DNA of 64,000 bases, from positions 3,219,891 through 3,283,890 of the forward strand of contig NC_061066.1 in the NCBI RefSeq assembly GCF_021917145.1, written 5' to 3'. Both the position numbers and the translations under genes were made by a program. This DNA is from Hypomesus transpacificus (taxonomy: Eukaryota > Chordata > Actinopteri > Osmeriformes > Osmeridae). This document shows, one piece after another, positions 14,701-27,004 of this stretch; position 1 is the first letter of the stretch; every line of letters starts with the position of its first letter. The notes under the pieces are model-generated. The model was not told the DNA's origin. It ran no database searches and saw only the letters and a list, made by a program, of their open reading frames with translations.

Positions 14701-17700
14701 ATTTTCCTCATATCAGGCTATATAATGGGTTGTATCTTGTGTGCAAATGCTTTTTGTGTCTTACTGTACCACGTGCTGCATCGCTGAATAAACCATCAAG
14801 CCACCTTGACTGAAAGATATTCTGTCGCTGACTGAATTTTTTTATAAAATCCTTTGAAAGAAAAACCCTACATAAACACTACTGACGGCTTTCACAAGTG
14901 AGAACATCAGATTTCGCTTTTCATGAAATCATGTGGATTATATTAGTATATCAACAATGAAATCACGCAAACTGGTGAATAGTAAAACAATGCTTACTGT
15001 CCAGAGTTGTTGACGATGAGCTCAGACTCAGCCCGGTGATTGGTCCTCATCTCGATGGCATACTTGGCCAGCGTCAGACTGTGGAACAGGTCGTGGAGAG
15101 TGTTCCCCGGCATGATGCTGGGCAGCTGCCTCACATCCCCTGCACACCATGAGTTGAGTGAGACCAACAAAAAGAGAGGGAGAGAGAGTTGACGGAAAAT
15201 GAAGATAAACCTGATCCTGAGAAAGAGAGATATATGATGTTTGAGCTCACCCAGGAGGATGAACTTCCTGAGCCTGGCGTGATTGGTCAGCATGGTGAGA
15301 ATGGAGTGGAGCAGCATCACACACACCAGGCTGCCCTCGTCCACCACCAGGACACGCACCGACGCAAACTTCCAGTTTTCGGGCTGCCCGCTCCCATCCT
15401 TCTTTGCCTTCATGAAACTCCACATTACCTGTGAAGAAACGGATCTCTTAACAGTCATAACGGGGCCCATGGAGCAAGTAAATACAGTCCCTTAACAGCG
15501 AACACACCCTCTAAACAGACAAATACAAGACATGTTCTTTAAAGTGCTGCAATTGCTTGTTCCTGTGCCTGAGTCAACTGTATGTGTTGACTGCCCCGGC
15601 TCGACACCTCCGCCCTCCTCACCTGATGCAGGGTGAAGGCGGTGAAGCAGGTTTTCTTGGTCAACATGGCGGCAGCTCTGCCAGTGGGAGCGGTGAGCAG
15701 GACCTCGTTTTTAGCCTGTATGGACGATCCGTCGGCGGCCTCCTCCTTCACCTGACCCTCCGTGTGGGCCAGGAGGCCGGGCCCCAGGAGGCCGGGCCCC
15801 AGATCCTGCCAGTTCTCCGAGCCTTGATCGTCGTTCTTGTAGTCCGCGCATGCCCTTTCCACCTCCTCCCTGTCGTGGCTCTGCTGCTGCATGGCAGCCT
15901 TGAACACCAGGCTGACCAGCGTGGTCTTGCCGCAACCGCCCTTACCGCTGATGATCGTCACGGGGTTGGCACAGATCATCTCGGCCGCCCGCACCTGGTC
16001 TGGGTCAAGCTCCACGGCGGCCTGGCTCTGGTCGCTGTCAGGGTCCTGTTTGATGTGGGCCATGGGTAAAAAGTCGGTTTCTGTACCTGCAGAACATTCA
16101 ACTTTGGCAGTGGAGTGTGCACAGGCAGTAGCAACATCCACTCTGTCCATTTCAGTCAAGTTCCGTTTTTCTGTCGCAGCTGGCTTTGTGCCCGAGTCCT
16201 CTCCACCGCCAGAGCCCACCGCATCCCCCGCACCTCCCTTCTTCTTCCTCTCCTCTTCAGCGGCGCGCAGCACCTTCCTAACGTCCAACGGGATGCGCCA
16301 GGGCTCGCCCTCCACCAGGGCGCCGAGGCAGTCGTTGATGCCCTTCTCGTAGGAGAACAGGTTCCTGATTGCCACCTTCTGGCGGTCAGACTTGAGCACC
16401 CCCTGCTCCTTCAGGAAGTGTACGGCGTTCCACACCCCTTCTTCATCAGCCAGGCCGACCTTTTGACGCAGGTCCTCGCACAGGGGCTTGATATCCATGT
16501 AGGTGCTTCCTGTTCTGTAGCAGTAACTCTTCAGATAGTCGTAGACACGAAGGGCGTTGCGCTGCAGGTCGGGAATCCGCCAGAGCAGCCGGCATTCATC
16601 GAAGGCCCTGAGCTGAGCCTCACAGCGGACAAGCTTCAACTCTTTAGACATGAGCTGCGTAGGAAAGGTAGGTGAGGATTAAAAACTGTGAAACTTTTAG
16701 GTTTAACACTATCCGTTTGTTGATTTCCCAGCATGCCTTAGTTTGAATACAGATGAACTGTGAGAAACCGACATGCATTAAGTTAACACATTGCAATCTT
16801 ACATAGTTGAAACCCAACTTCCAAACATCAGTTTTTATCATCTCTTCCAGTTTGGCCAGTAAACTGAGGTCCACTTCCTCCTCCCCTTCCTCCTCCTCTT
16901 CCTCCTCCTCCTCTTCTGCTACCTGTGGGGCTTGTGTCATCTGGGTGGTAGGTTGCTTTTCATTCCCCTTGCCCTTGCGTAGCAGGTCAGTGAAATGTCC
17001 TGGGAGCAGTGAGGGTAGGTACTGCATGACTAGAGGATACAGGGCTGCCGCCTGAACCCGCTTCCCTGCAACTGAGAACACAAGCTGAGCATCACTGTTT
17101 GAGCCCTCAATATCATTAAACACCTGAGTTCTGGATGTTATCCTGGTTTTGTGGAGACCGAAGGAAGAGTAAGGTAATGGTAACAGAATGGTACTCTAAA
17201 AAGAGGTATAGTTCATGTTAGGTCAACAACCAAGGTTATGTGTAGGTGGACACAAAATAGAATGGGTGCATGGCTCCTATACACACACCTGAGTTGACGA
17301 CCAAGTTTTTGATCTGCTGCGCCACTGCTCTGTTTATTTCTTCATTCTCAAACTCAGTCAGGACGTCCAGCAGGTTAGAGAAACCGATGTTTTTTCCACT
17401 GGCATCGAGCCACTGAAAGAACTGGTTAACAAACTCTGCCGTTATGTCACAGGCAGTCATGAAAAGAGACATTATGGATTTTCCTTCTTCTCTATTTAGA
17501 TCAGTGCGCAACTTGTAGCTGGGGTTACCCTTCAAGACCATCTTTTTTCTGCGTTGTTGTGCCGTGCATGTGACCTCCCACCAAGGGTCCCTCAGGGCGA
17601 AACATCCGTCTACTCTTAATTTCTTTCCTGACTGTAGGTCCTGGAATTCAACTGGAGCAAAGGTGTGAACAAAACTGGGATCAGTGTTCGCACTACGGAT

Positions 17701-17986
17701 GTAGCTAATCAAACCGTTTTTATTTGAAGAGGCAGCCTAAGGCTAAGGGTAACTGGGGAAATTAGTTACAATACTAACCTTCCTTCTTTGCAGGTATAGA
17801 TGAATTGAACATGTGTCCTCCAGAACTAACGCTGAGCATTTCTTTCATATCCAGGAATTCTGGCTGCTTTTCTTCCTCATCTTCACCAGAGTCAGAATCT
17901 GCATCTTCTGCCCTTACAACTTTCTTTTCGGGTAAAATGTAACCTTTCAAGTTGACAACTCCCAAAGGAATTCCTAAACTACACAT
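11800..17986 (-). CDS. helb: DNA helicase B (5'-3' superfamily 1 helicase)
   Basis: Thirteen exons on the minus strand close in frame to about 1196 residues: 17986-17779, 17651-17289, 17065-16803, 16654-15623, 15428-15251, 15139-14998, 13989-13856, 13719-13635, 13514-13455, 13362-13143, 12989-12834, 12675-12040 and 11913-11800. The helicase core has Walker A (SGKGGCGKTT, near residue 515), Walker B (VLVVDEGSLV), GDVRQLPSI, TNHRAES, AWARTIHTFQGSE and the C-terminal YTAVTRGQKRVYV motif. These match human HELB, an RPA-bound helicase that acts in replication-stress recovery and limits end resection. An acidic N-terminus and a long glutamate run (exon 3) precede the core. The C-terminal tail (exon 12 onward) is proline/serine-rich and poorly conserved, as in the family. 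The exon 1-2 junction was chosen by phase: the acceptor before codon VEF at 17651 is the one that keeps frame. Intron 7 holds a putative LTR fossil. Confidence 0.93.
14080..14870 (+). mobile_element. Putative solo LTR (retrovirus-like fossil) in helb intron 7
   Basis: About 0.75-0.8 kb of sequence differs in texture from the surrounding intron. It has a TATA-like box near 14718 followed about 65 bp later by AATAAA near 14787 and a short downstream segment, the order seen in U3-R-U5 of an LTR. No gag, pol or env coding lies beside it, so it would be a solo LTR. The ends are approximate, no target duplication was confirmed, and family and age cannot be given. Confidence 0.35.
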
Positions 17987-19661
17987 GTTATCTGTATTGT
18001 ATTGTACCTACAACAGCAAACTGCGCGGTCTGTAATTGACGCAAAACATAAAAATAAACACGAAAATAAAAAGGAAGTGTTTCTTCTTCTTTCCACACAA
18101 AGCGAACAGATACAACACTGTCGCCCCCTGCAAACCAGCCATGTCTTCGTCTGTTTTTTCTTATTCGGGTTCGGTTCCAGGCATAGCCAGAGCCCATCTA
18201 CGGGTTAGGGTTATTATGTCCCTTATTAGACATTCTCTGGCATAGCCATATTATTAGAGATTGCATCTCACTGGGAGACGCCTGCACCGCCATCTACTGT
18301 GCTGGAAGCACTTACGGCCTGACCTATCTCCTCCAAAACAGACCACTTCCTTAAGAAAGCCAATACCCTACACACCCTTCCCTCCTCTCACCAGACCACT
18401 AAGTTTCCATCCCCATCCAACCTCTCTGACCTCTCATACAACCTTCCTTGTCTATATCATATCACAATACATCAACACATGCTCCAAGGTCTACTCCACC
18501 ACTTAGCCTCACACAATCCTGTACCATGGGTTCCCATAACCCAAATGTTGCATTCAGCCCTGAACAACCTATATCAGCCCTATTCCACACCTCAACCCCA
18601 CAATCAAAGGCATCAGGTTGGCAGAATACACACTGATTGATCAAATCAAATGTATTTGTATAGCACTTTTTACACGCAAGCATGTCACAGAGGGCTTCAC
18701 ATACACCCATAGAACTGCCCCTCAACCAACCTAAACCCTCAAGGGGGATTGATGCATCATTAGACAAGCCAGGCATGGTTCACAGCCACAGTAATATGAA
18801 AAGGTTGATTTAATACAGTATATATTATTCAGACAGAAACAGACTTACATTTTTTCACAGGGACCGATTTATCTAAATATAAATAGGGCCTATCACATAA
18901 ATGTTATACATTTCAGCTTTGTTCATGCTACAATCTAAAAAAACACAACACTCTAAATCACAATCATAAACATCATAAAAAAGTGATTAAGTAACAAATA
19001 AAGAACAAACATTTGCATGTTAATGCAGCTTAATTTCAAAGTCACCTGTGATTTCTACCATGGGTGGGCAGATTGGTATTTTTGATAATACCAACACTAA
19101 GTCTGTTTTTGAGTATCAGTTCATTGGGTCAACGGGATTGATTCCTAAAATCCAGATCTCTATTCTTCTTTGTACCCATTTCAAAGCTGTCTGCAATTTT
19201 ATTTGCTGTAACACCCACCCTTAGTTACTATGTGACATTCAGTGGTCGCAATAAAATACAAATTCAAAAATGAGATCATGCTTCCTGTTTTGCTCATGAA
19301 TCACCATGGTGACAGAGGGGAATTTCTTGGTTTAGAGCCGGCCTCTGTTGTGCACGTAAATCCTGGTCCTCAGTTCCTCTGTGATGAAAATGTTCTACAA
19401 CTCTCTGAGTAGCTCGTGCCACTTAAAACAGAGGCACTCCAAACTGATAATCGTGGTTACATGATATAACAACTTTGTATTTGTTTAGTGAAGAAAAATA
19501 AAAGTTAAAACGCCCTTCAGAATTCATCAAATGTGCCACACTCTTGACATTGTGACATTTGCTATCATTGGCGCTAAAACATTTTTTATTTTTTATCATA
19601 CGTTCAAAAACAAAACCAGGGGGTTTCAAATCAATATTTAATTCTTGCCGTGAAGTATGTC
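17987..19661. other. helb upstream region and irak3 3' flank
   Basis: The part next to 17986 is the helb promoter/5' UTR on the minus strand. Near the irak3 stop, minus-strand AATAAA (19585-19590 on the plus strand as TTTATT) is a candidate poly(A) signal. A dispersed repeat occupies about 18640-18770. Long open frames at 18.26-18.78 kb show no recognisable protein. I see no other gene. Confidence 0.45.
18640..18770. repeat. Dispersed fish repeat fragment
   Basis: The segment starts with the phrase ATCAAATCAAATGTATTTGT and continues with a TAGCACTTTTTACA-type stretch. This is a very common interspersed motif in teleost genomes, usually written as AAATCAAATGTATTTATATAGC. I recognise it as repetitive but cannot assign the family. 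The sequence before it (18.3-18.6 kb) may be part of the same element. Confidence 0.55.
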
Positions 19662-22600
19662 TCAGTGACAGGAAGTGAACCCGTTGGCCCTGCAGTCTTC
19701 GCAGCTCAACCCGTCTACCTCAGAGGAGCAGCAGCACTGCACGGGCCAGCTACCGTACAGGTCCACTGGCTCTGGCCCTCTCTGCAGGCTCTGTATCGGA
19801 GGAATCACTTCTTCCTCTTGTGACTGATGGCTTGAAGAGATACTGCCAGATTGCTCGCCGCTGTTGATATAGGTCACCTCTGATTGGCTGCACTCACAAG
19901 GCCGGGACTTGGGACTGGGGTCCGGATCAGGCTGTGGGATGGCTGCAGTGTAGCTGTGCTGCTCGTCATCTTCCACGGGCACACTGGGACAAGAGTCATG
20001 ATCCGGCGGCCCAGGCGCACTCCCGTCTAGGGTGTGTGGCTGGTCTTCAGGGGGGCATGGGAGGGGAAGCAGCTGGCTCAACACCTCTAAAACCTGGGGA
20101 CAAATGCAAGGCAAAATCAATCCCTGCTTACTTGGTGTGAGCTTTAAGAGAGCATGTTTGCTGAGTAGTCGGTTCCCCTATTCCCAGACCAACACACCGC
20201 CGTCATGTTGGGTCTGCTGCGGGGTCGGCTGCAGGTGCACTCCAGGGCTAGGCGCATCAGACAGAGGGAGACTGCGTGGGGCCAGGGGGCAGCCCTCTGG
20301 TCCAGGTACTGCAGACACGAATCCACACTCCCACTGTCCTCCATCTCCCCACTCAGGACATCTCTCTGAAGCAGAGATTGAGAAAGCATTGACAACAGCC
20401 CAGGTATTACACTGAATTCTTTCGTAGTTGAATATATCACACTGCTGAGTTAGTGACAACAAAAACATGTAATGCGTTACGTCTCTTACCAGCAGGGTCT
20501 GTTTAGGAGAGCCCTGTATGGCCTTGAGTCCTGTAATTGTTTCCATGACGACCTAAGGGACAAATAATATTCATAAGACTTTATTTTACCCAAAACTGTT
20601 GAATCAGACAATGAATGCAGTCGTTAAATGACTCCGACTCACTATTCCAAAGCTGTAAACGTCCAGACTGACGGACAGCTTGCCGTCACGTATGTACTCC
20701 TCAGGCAGGTATCCTAAGTTGCTGTGGGAACTCATCTTCATGGTGATGGTGCAGCCCTGATTGACAGTGTTTGGTCGGAGGCGAGCAGTTGTAAAATCGG
20801 ACAGCTTGGGTCGCAGACCTTCATCCAGCAGGATGTTTGCGCTGTGGGGAGAGACAAAACTCTTAAGAACTAGATCTGCAAAACATAATAGGACTTTCTG
20901 TTAGTCCTATTCAGAGCAAATATAAAATGTCAGTGCTATAACAGTGACAGGTTGACAATTAGGTTGACCCTTTATGACAACAATCATCTTCCATTCACCC
21001 AAGGGGGGAGATACTGAGGAGCTGAGCCTACCTCGTGATATTCCCACAGATGACAGTGCAAGGCTGTGCTGTGTGCAGATAGTTCACAGCCTTCGCCGTG
21101 CCTTTGATGATGTCCAGACGTTCCGGCCAAAACAGAGGAGGCTCAATGCTCTGTGGGGACACAACAAAGGGGGACACCACACATCATGAAACACAGATGC
21201 ACATTAAAACAACGTTCCCTTTACACTGTAGCCCGTTTGGCCGTGTGTTTTTCTTTCATGAATGACTGCTATGTGATGCTGATGTTGAACTCACCAGATC
21301 ATGTAGTCTCATAGACAGTGATCTGTTTGGGAGGTAGGGGTAGACCAGACAGTACTTGTCCCCTTCAGAGAAGCAAGCCAACAACTCTAAGATGTTGGGA
21401 TGCTGGTAGCTTAAAGGAAGACATTCAGTCTATGAAACTCATAACTGTGTGGATTGCAGATAAGAAAAACATACGCGTAGATCTGTTTACAAGGAAATAT
21501 ATTTTTGCAACATACAGGTGGTGGACCTCCATCTCTTTTCTGAACGAGTCCCACAGCTCCCTCCATGATGCCTTCTGTGTCTGGGTTAAGATTTGATAAA
21601 AAAGGAACAAAAATTTGAGTCAATTTAAACCGCTCCTTAGTAAACAAGCTTGGTTTCATACTTCTGCATTTGAGGGGATGTTTTTTTTACCTGTTTAAAG
21701 AGCTTGACTGCAAAGGTTTCATTTCCCTTTACGGCTCTGTATATTTCTGAAAAGTTGCCCTCTGCTATCTTCATGTCGTGGTGAAAGTGTCTGGTCCCCT
21801 CTACCACATCTGAGTAAGTGATCACATGCCTACGTTCTGTAGCTTAGGAGTCAAAGACAAAACACATTCAACAAACACAGTGAAGTTATGTATGATTTGT
21901 ACTTAATTCATATAAAGTCCCACATCCTCAGAGTCCCTACAAACCACTTAAGAGAAAGCTGAGTGAATTCAAGTGATTAAAATGATCCCCACACTTTCTG
22001 ATACAAAACCTAGTGAGTAAAAGTGATTGTGGATAATTCCTCAGATATAGCCCAAGTTAACTGCAGGATGTAGCAGTATGAGGTGTGAAGAGTCAGACTG
22101 AAACTAACTCATGGTGTAAAAAGCTGGTCTAAATCAATAAACACATTATATTATACTATATTAACAAAAATAAAAACACAACTTGAACATACCTCCATTT
22201 GAGACATGAGTACCAAGTTTGGTTGATAGTGGCTGGACGAAATAAGCAAAACATATTTCAATTTGAATTAATGAACAGAAATAGGATCATTACAATCCAC
22301 ATGTCTGTCATTAGCCGGGATCCATTTCAAGACTACAGTAATGTGGTGTTAGCTTAATTTGTTACCATAGGCATCTCAGATGGTAATTGTGGGTCTGTTG
22401 TGTTTGGTCCATCACTGTAAGATGAGTACTTTGAGTCTGAAAGTATATTTAAATCAGTCACCGTTTAGTAAAAAGCAAAAACGAACTAACCCTATGGCAG
22501 CAACAATTTTAACCACAGCAACTGTTTGTTGACACTGGTTCACGCACAAAAAGAGGAACTTTATGAAGTGGAACATCGTACATGCGTCCTGGACTAACTG

Positions 22601-23106
22601 AACTAGACACTTCCAAACAGAATGGCCTAATTCAATAAGAAACTGAATGCTAATGGTAAAGTAACAGTATATTCTCACCAAGCTGAAAAAGCTGCAGAGC
22701 TCTTAGGTGTCCCATTTCCAACAGCACACGCTGAAGATCCGCCACTGTGGTATTCTGTTGAGCCCAAGCCCAGATAAGTTCACGCGTAGGGCTCTTTCCC
22801 GTAGCCTCTATCCTTTCTGCGCGACGAACATCTAGCCAACTTGGTACAATATGCGCAGCTGAATTGTAGATATAAAGTTAGTAGATTTCTTATATCTACA
22901 GAAATGTGTATTAAAGTGGGACGGAGGGCTTACAAAAACGTTCATTGATTGTAATCGCATGCTTTGGGTAACCCCAAATAATGTTTTTTTGTGTGTTTCT
23001 TACCTAAACCACGCCATCCAAGACTGTCATCTCCACTGTCGATAATCTTACAAAATGTTTCCATAAGAGCCGGGGGAACGTCGTACAAAAAGGTAGCGTT
23101 ATCCAT
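19662..23106 (-). CDS. irak3: Interleukin-1 receptor-associated kinase 3 (pseudokinase)
   Basis: Twelve exons close to 568 residues (human 596): 23106-23004, 22858-22679, 22436-22366, 22232-22193, 21842-21691, 21580-21516, 21409-21295, 21150-21032, 20841-20643, 20552-20490, 20365-20198 and 20093-19662. An N-terminal death domain (FLYDVPPALMETFC, GWRGL, SWLDVRRAERIEATGKS, RELIWAWAQQN) leads into a short linker and a kinase-like domain. The ATP-site lysine is kept (FAVKLFKQ). The HRD catalytic loop is replaced by VICGNIT and DFG by SDFTT, so phosphotransfer is not expected, as in known IRAK3 (IRAK-M), which dampens Toll/IL-1 receptor signalling at the Myddosome. The C-terminal stretches VPVEDDEQ and CECSQSEVTY match human IRAK3. 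Gene order with helb also agrees with human 12q14.3. The start ATG opens the death domain directly. Confidence 0.96.
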
Positions 23107-24111
23107 TCTCTTTGAACATGCATGTAAAGTTTGTCTACATTATGAAATGTAGACAACTTATTGTCCTGTGGTAGCCTACAACCTATTGCTGCATACTGGA
23201 AATACCCGTGGTCCTCCTCCGCCACTCTATGCGTAATAAGTAGGCTGGCGATGTTTGCGAATAGCATAGTTACGTTGCATCGTATTGAAAACCACAATAG
23301 TACCTTTTTAGGATTGGTGAGATAAGGGTAGATTAACCTAACCTCAACCTTTCCAAAAAGTTAATCTTTACTAATTGTCAGTTTCATCCATTTATGTTTG
23401 GCAGCTTTGTAGCGTCTTTATTTAAAATGGGCCTTACTGTACAAAAACACTGCAATCGATGCACGGAGAAAGTTAGGTCTTTTGACAGGGGGCAGCAATG
23501 AGAATCAGAGTCAGACAATGAATAAATAAAAAATATTACCTGGTAATTTCGAAAAATCATTTAAAAATGCTTTTTCATAAGTATTTGGACTTTGGACAAA
23601 AAAACAAGCATGATTAACCGATTCACATAAATAGAACATAACCGATTAACAATATATTGCCTTTTATTCATTTGATTAGGCCTATAATAAAATCGAACAT
23701 CAGATATAGGCTACATGTAGTGAGACTGATGTCAAGTTATCTTGAGACAAAATTGTTCCGGCTTTCCAATTGATTCCCGTGATGTTAATTCGAGTATTCT
23801 CTGGAATAATCATAACATGCAAATACGATAGGTATCTAAAACGACAGGTTCTCCGTGGCCCTTTTCGCCTGCCATACATATGTGACGTATTATTTTGAGT
23901 TCAGAGCGCACCCTCTTGAAAATCCATGTACAGCTGGTTTAGTTTTCTCTCCTGCCAGAATGTTCCACTCTTCCGATCAGACTTAGCCTAAATTAACGCA
24001 TTGAGTTTCGATTCAAGTTTTGGATTAACTCGTCTAAACTGAAATTATATTTGGACCCGTATATAGTACTGCTTGACTTATTGTGGAGTTGATCGTTTAT
24101 TTTGGAAAGTT
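23107..24111. promoter_or_regulatory. Shared upstream region of irak3 (-) and the FAM111-like gene (+)
   Basis: About 1 kb separates the two start codons, which point away from each other. It is AT-rich with no CpG-dense island and no open frame of note. By position it must hold both promoters, but I could not confirm a TATA box or an interferon element. Confidence 0.4.
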
Positions 24112-27004
24112 ATGGACATCACTAAAAAGGTAAGCTAAGCGCAAGTGACGTTAGAGTACTGTAGCAACGCTGGACTGGCTACTGTACTGTACTAGTAGGC
24201 TGCCTAAACTGACCTTTACAATCTGTCTGTGTAACAAAATTCTTCAGAAATCTCTTCCCCTTTGCACAAATCGATTTAGCGAGCATTAGCTACTTACCTA
24301 TGTAACCTTCTACTGTATGTTTCAGGGCGGTTGTTTAAATTGCTTGCCAGATTTTGTGATTACCAGCGAGCCAGGCCACATTAAGCAGTAGGTCGGCGGA
24401 ATACGTAATCAAATTAATTTGAACGCTGCCGCGGTGTGAAAGCAGAGAGAGTGGAGACTGTACTAATGCACCCCACTTATAAGAAAAAAATAGGCTGCTT
24501 TGCCTGTCTATTAGCACACGGCAGTACTTTTAAGAGTACGGCGTAGGCATACTAATCTTTTTGGGTTGGCCTCGAAAATATGGATGGGCGTTTTTTTTTA
24601 CTTATTTCCTTTGCGATGTGATCCCAGTGCATAATGTTTCGGAGATATTTTCCTTTTTGGGTAGGCATTACATAAAACTGGGTAGGCCTGTGCCTGTGTC
24701 ATGACTGGGTCTTAGTGTAAGTGGTCTTGACTACAACATGTACATGAACCAGACATGTACTACATGTAACAGACATGTAACAGACATGTCACAGACATGT
24801 AACAGACATGTACTACATGTAACAGACATGTCACAGACATGTAACAGACATTACAAACTTACAAATTCATGTCTGAATGTCCAAAATCAAGGCCATATTT
24901 CAGGCCCATTTTGAATGTTATTTTAATTGTTTTGCCATATTTTGTTGTGTTTACTTAGATGGCTGTAGAGAACACAGGGGAAGTGCCAACTTGCCAGGTT
25001 AGTAATGAACACATACAGTCTTCACACATTAAATGTATGACAATTAATGGCTATAACAACAACAACCACCTTTTGTCTCTACAGTTCCACCGGTTTCGTT
25101 TTCGATTCAATGCTCCAGGGGAAAGTGAAGTTGAAGTTTCCTGCACAAGCTGTGGCACAAGCTGTGGCACTGTCTTACAGGCACTAGAAACAAGCTGTGA
25201 ATTCAAGGACAGAAATTTGAGAGAAGGAACATTTCTAATTGAAATAAAGAAGAAAGGGTACATAGTACCACATTTCCCATGCAAGTTAATCGGAGAAAAC
25301 GAATTGCTCGTCATCTCAGTTGAGAAGACCAGTGGAGAAGCCTCTAAGGAAACCCAAATACCCAAACCTAAGGACGAAAGTGAAAAACTTCAGTACGAAA
25401 GTGACAAGTTAATCACATTTTACATGAAAGAACGAGGTGGAAAGAACATGATAAAAAAGCCATTCCTAAAAAACAGCAAACTTAAGTCTAATGGCCACCC
25501 TCTCTACATATTTGCAATCAATGGGGAAACATTGCAAGACGCACTTCAGAGGGATGGACGGTTGTCAAACTTTGTTTTTGGAAAGAAATATTATTTTACG
25601 GACGTTGACTCGGATGCAAGTCTCACAGTGGAATTCAGTTTAAAGGCTGATTCCCTGAATGGACGTAGGTTTGAGATATGCATGAAAACCGAGGAGAGAG
25701 GCGGGAAAAAACTTTCATCTGATTTAACACCCGTGGTTGGTCCACCACAGCCTTCTACGAGCATAAAACCTGAAGGCACAACCAATTCCAAATCTCCAAA
25801 GACATGCAAAGAAGAAGGGACCGCAAGAAAGTTGTCTTTTAGTAAAAGGCAGGAATGTGTTATGCCAGATTATGATGAACTTTTGAACATTCTACGAAAC
25901 CAATTTGGGCCGTTGGTAGAACAGATGATGAAAAACCACAATAAGAAAACGTACTCCAGTCTGCTAAGTCAAATACGTGGGACATTTGGAAAAAGAAGCA
26001 GTGGCTTTTCAACATGCCATAGTGTCAGTAAACTGTTGATGTTGGCTCGCTCTGTATGTAAGATCTATGCTGCCAAACAAGGCACTGGGTTTCTGTTGTT
26101 TGATCGCTATATTCTGACAAATGCCCACCTGTTTGAAAACAATGGGGAGCGGTTCATTGATGATCAACAAAAACTACTCTGTGAAGTGATGGTCACATTT
26201 GAAATTGAGAATCTAGACTCAGACGATGTAAATGTAGAGAGGATCCCAGTGAAGCGAGATCTTCTTGACTTTCAGTTGGGCTTAAATTACTTTCAACAAT
26301 ATGTTGACTATGCTGTCCTTGAACTTGAGGATCACGTTTCTTTCAATGGACTTCTCTGCCAATATGGCCATGAGCCCAAAAGTGGTGATGTTTGTATCTT
26401 CGGACACCCAGATGGACACAAGAAGAAAATGGATTTTACCATAGTCATTGAGGGTGAGAAAAGAATAGAGACATTGAAAACAAGAATGGGGGAAGGAATC
26501 AATTCTTATTATCTGAGGGATGATTTGAACAGGGTCACGTCTCAAAAGACCAATATTGTGACCTATGACACCAGTTTATTTCATGGAGCCTCTGGTGGTC
26601 CAGTCTTTGATGACTCTCTTCAGGTCATTGGCATGCATACTGGTGGGTTGCCATATGAAAAGGATTCAACAAAGAGTTTTATTGAGTATGCCATCCCTAT
26701 CAGAACCATACTGCAAAACTTCCTGATAAACATGACGATAGGAAACAAAGAAAAGATTTTGGTCAAATTCACAAAACAAGCCACGACATTCCCTTTTCTT
26801 TTACAAGTCATTACTACCCTTATCAACTACATTATACAAAACTGCGACCCCTCTGACATCACTGCCTTAAAACTCTGGAAAACAGTGATGGAAAGTGAAG
26901 AATGCAATCCAAAAGTTTTCACTGACCTAAAGAATGAGATTGACAGACAAATATGTAATGTGCAGGTGTCTGATACACCCAGCCAGGGCCGTAACTACCA
27001 TTGA
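24112..27004 (+). CDS. FAM111-like trypsin-type serine protease, C-terminus supplied by a transposon
   Basis: Exon 1 (24112-24129) encodes MDITKK. A second exon begins at 24959, and an 87-nt in-frame intron (24998-25084) leaves a protein of about 658 residues; retaining that intron adds 29 residues without a stop. Two ubiquitin-like segments are suggested at about residues 43-120 and 150-240 of the second-exon frame. The protease domain runs from about 350 to 590, with His390 (ILTNAHLF), Asp450 (VDYAVLEL) and Ser545 (FHGASGGPVF) forming an intact catalytic triad with the oxyanion GASGGP loop. This architecture is that of FAM111A/B, nuclear DNA-associated proteases tied to replication through protein adducts and to restriction of some viruses. 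The last six codons (QGRNYH) and the stop lie inside a hAT element. The gene is divergent from irak3. Which FAM111 member it is cannot be decided by eye. Confidence 0.88.
24735..24850. repeat. Minisatellite of ACATGTAACAG units in FAM111-like intron 1
   Basis: The words ACATGTAACAG, ACATGTCACAG and ACATGTACT recur head to tail, about ten times, in a slightly irregular tandem array just upstream of the second coding exon. The palindrome ACATGT is in every unit. Confidence 0.8.

Noticed and set aside
17652-17712. Extension of helb exon 2 upstream to the methionine at 17712
   Set aside because: Phase with exon 1 fails for every acceptor upstream; only the acceptor at 17652-17653 keeps the frame.
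18462-18776. 104-codon minus-strand frame rich in Cys and Asp near 18.6 kb
   Set aside because: It overlaps a dispersed repeat, has no recognisable domain and no splice context.
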